Below, in pieces: positions 62,453-64,000 of a stretch of 64,000 bases of DNA. The position numbers were made by a program, and so were the translations under genes. The stretch spans positions 35,162,235-35,226,234 of the forward strand of contig CM060066.1 in assembly GCA_030533445.1 (NCBI GenBank). Reading direction: 5' to 3'. The first letter of the stretch is position 1. Each line of letters opens with the position of its first letter. The notes under the pieces are model-generated. The model was not told the origin of the DNA, searched no databases, and saw only the letters and a list, made by a program, of their open reading frames with translations. The stretch is from Cyprinodon diabolis. Its lineage: Eukaryota; Chordata; Actinopteri; Cyprinodontiformes; Cyprinodontidae.

Positions 62453-62655
62453 ATGTGTACATTGTTACTTGACACCTCTGCATATAAAAGATAAAACATT
62501 GAACTCCATTCCTGCATGGTTCCCCTAACTAAGAAGCTGGCTGCTGTGGTTAATATAGTGATAATCAGCCCATCCATCTATTCTTTGTTTATTGCTTTAA
62601 TGAATAAATAAACAAACCATCTAAATAGTTGTGCACTAGGTAAGTAAATACGCAC

Positions 62656-62750
62656 CTCTTGTGCAGCCTTCTCCCAATCAAGTTTGGATAGAAATATGAG
62701 GAAGAAAGTTGACTGCATCAACACACAAACTGTAAGTCCTGTCCAAAACC
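62656..62750 (-). CDS. slc47a1: MATE exporter SLC47A-like, coding exon (TM12 region)
   Basis: 95-nt exon between acceptor CCACAG and donor GTGCGT. With the split Gly codon it reads GFWTGLTVCVLMQSTFFLIF then LSKLDWEKAAQE, corresponding to GLWSGIIICTVFQ...LNWKKAC of human MATE1. It encodes a membrane helix followed by the cytosolic Trp/Lys motif. Confidence 0.9.
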
Positions 62751-62833
62751 CTGTGGAGAAGGGACGATAGCTGGGTTTTGTGTGAGCAGAAGTAAATTTT
62801 TACTTTTGATTATAACAAGCAGCCATTTCTTAC

Positions 62834-62966
62834 CTAAAATCCCCATCTTGGCTGCAAACATCAAGGAAACACCAATGGGAAAGCCCATAAAGTAGTAGCC
62901 CACCAGGTTACACAGAGCGCCAACCAACTGTTTACCTGCTCCTCTGACAACACCCCCAGTAACACC
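62834..62966 (-). CDS. slc47a1: MATE exporter SLC47A-like, coding exon (TM10-11)
   Basis: 133-nt exon, donor GTAAGA. The acceptor is read as CCTGAAAG. Encodes GVTGGVVRGAGKQLVGALCN, LVGYYFMGFPIGVSLMFAAK, MGIL. The GVxRGxGxQxxGA and GYYxxGxPIG motifs are hallmarks of MATE (SLC47) transporters, which exchange organic cations for protons at the plasma membrane of kidney and liver cells. Confidence 0.93.
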
Positions 62967-63053
62967 CTTTCAGGAGGAAATGTCTATTTGGTCAAGTCAC
63001 ATTTTTCACATGCAAATATTATTTTGAAATGTTGCAGAGAAGCTGTGACTTAC

Positions 63054-63123
63054 TGCTACAGCATCACACAGATGTGTAAAACAGAAAACGACCATGATTT
63101 CGGCAACCCTCCGTAAAATGTCT
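63054..63123 (-). CDS. slc47a1: MATE exporter SLC47A-like, coding exon (TM9)
   Basis: 70-nt exon (acceptor CCCATAG, donor GTAAGT) encoding EDILRRVAEIMVVFCFTHLC DAVA, where human MATE1 has RDIINLVAQVVPIYAVSHLFEALA. Phase joins exactly to both neighbours. Confidence 0.9.
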
Positions 63124-63465
63124 CTATGGGAAAAAAACAAGCATATTGAGACACTGAGTGTGTAATTTCTTTGAACATCTAATTTCTTTTATTCAGATAT
63201 TTTTAGACAGATGATAAATCCAATAAATAAGCTATTTGTAACATTGGAAGATAGTGATGCTTTATTTAGTTACGAAAACCTTTAAGACTTAAAAAAAAAC
63301 TTCATCTAGGTAAATATAATCTTAATAGATGAGATGAATAATCAGATCAATAAAAAACAGTAGAGAAAGAGCATGAAACATGCTGACCTCACTCAATGTT
63401 TGATAAGTGAGAAAATTAAATAATAAAAATGATGTCTGACGGCATTGTTTCAGTTCTTTACTTAC

Positions 63466-63541
63466 TCATCTGAGGTGAAAATATAACCAATGACATCTTT
63501 GCAGGTTGCAAGCACTGCAGAAACGATGCATGCAATTATAC
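63466..63541 (-). CDS. slc47a1: MATE exporter SLC47A-like, first exon visible in window (TM8 end)
   Basis: 76-nt exon (acceptor TTTTCAG, donor GTAAGT) encoding IIACIVSAVLATCKDVIGYI FTSDE, matching the VGYIFTTDRDI region of vertebrate MATE1/MATE2. Together the six exons give 221 residues of continuous in-frame C-terminus; SLC47A proteins are about 570 residues, so some 350 N-terminal residues lie beyond the right edge. Which of the several fish slc47a paralogues this is cannot be settled here, so the symbol is the family representative. Confidence 0.88.
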
Positions 63542-63680
63542 CTGAAAAAAAGAGAAGAAAGGACAACTCTATTAAAAGTTTTGTTTTGAAATTAAAATCT
63601 CTGGAAAAAAATGCCCATGAAAACTACTTAGTCAGATGCTATGAAATTTAATTTCAATTCAAAGGTACTTTATTAATCTT

Positions 63681-64000
63681 TGTTGGGATCCTGAGGCTTG
63701 CCCACCAGAGGGCGCCGAGGATCCTCTTCTGTTTTTTGTTTTCTTTTAGGGACTATGTTACTGTTGGGATCTGGGGATGTACCACCTTTCTCCAGCAGAG
63801 TGCACCGTGGGTCTCCTGGGCTGCAGCCCTCCTGCACACCTGGAGCTCGTCTGCTCATCAGGAACCTTCCCTACATAAGCAGCTGCCAGACCTTCCTTCA
63901 ACGCCGCAGTGTTGACCTTAGTTTGGTTAGCAACCTGAGCCTCTGTTACCTGAAAGAATCTAAGTTGTCTCTAAGTGAGAAAACTGATTCTAACCCTCCT
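63681..64000 (+). mobile_element. LTR of the sushi-like family (long variant), cut by window edge
   Basis: Begins TGTTGGGATCCTGAGGC directly after ATCTT and repeats TGTTGGGATC at 63762, exactly the long-variant layout of the element 3 LTR. From 63762 on it follows the solo LTR closely (TACCACCTTTCTCCAGCAG, CTAGTTTGG-like, TTAGCAACCTGAGCCTCTG). Whether it is solo or a full element cannot be seen. Confidence 0.88.

Overview
The window reads as teleost fish nuclear DNA. It is A+T-rich and intron-containing, carries only the edges of two vertebrate solute-carrier genes, and is otherwise filled with elements typical of ray-finned fish: Ty3/Gypsy chromovirus (Tf1/sushi-like) LTR retrotransposons, Tc1/mariner and pogo-like transposons, hAT elements with 8-bp target duplications, L2/CR1-type LINE 3' ends, DANA/Mermaid-type SINEs and long (AT)n microsatellites. 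All identifications are from reading the sequence and from family knowledge; no search was run.

Host genes. At the left edge (628-1042, minus strand) are the first two coding exons of a high-affinity choline transporter of the SLC5A7 type; the rest lies beyond base 1. At the right edge (58750-63541, minus strand) are the last six coding exons of a MATE-type SLC47A exporter; its N-terminal exons lie beyond base 64000. Junctions in both were checked for GT/AG and for reading phase. I found no convincing host coding exon between them.

Mobile elements, left to right: a TA-flanked MITE (4863-5311); LTR element 1 (6071-12035, minus, target duplication ATTTA), decayed and interrupted by a LINE tail; a 2-kb hAT derivative (12585-14574, duplication TAACCCAG) holding a foldback MITE (13481-13995); LTR element 2 (20337-26088, minus, duplication GTAAG), young but carrying a stop in gag and a hairpin rearrangement at the RT active site; a rearranged pogo-like element (30390-32274); a Tc1-like transposon with an intact transposase gene (33036-34283); two short hAT-like MITEs (36062-36398, 36667-37028); LINE debris bounded by AT microsatellites (37.7-39.9 kb); a hAT derivative with a CpG-rich core (41342-43026); a MITE at 48868-49496; LTR element 3 (51540 to about 54.9 kb, plus), which has an LTR and gag but a repeat-built acidic/proline-rich reading frame where protease and pol should be; a solo LTR (61766-62452, duplication ATGTG) in a slc47a intron; and another LTR running off the right edge (63681-64000).

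The LTR elements share one architecture: the gag start codon lies inside the LTR, no tRNA-type primer site follows the LTR, and the first bases after the LTR can pair with a segment near the end of the same LTR, as in self-priming Tf1/sushi elements. The least familiar item is element 3, a pol-less relative with a gag-fused repetitive reading frame.
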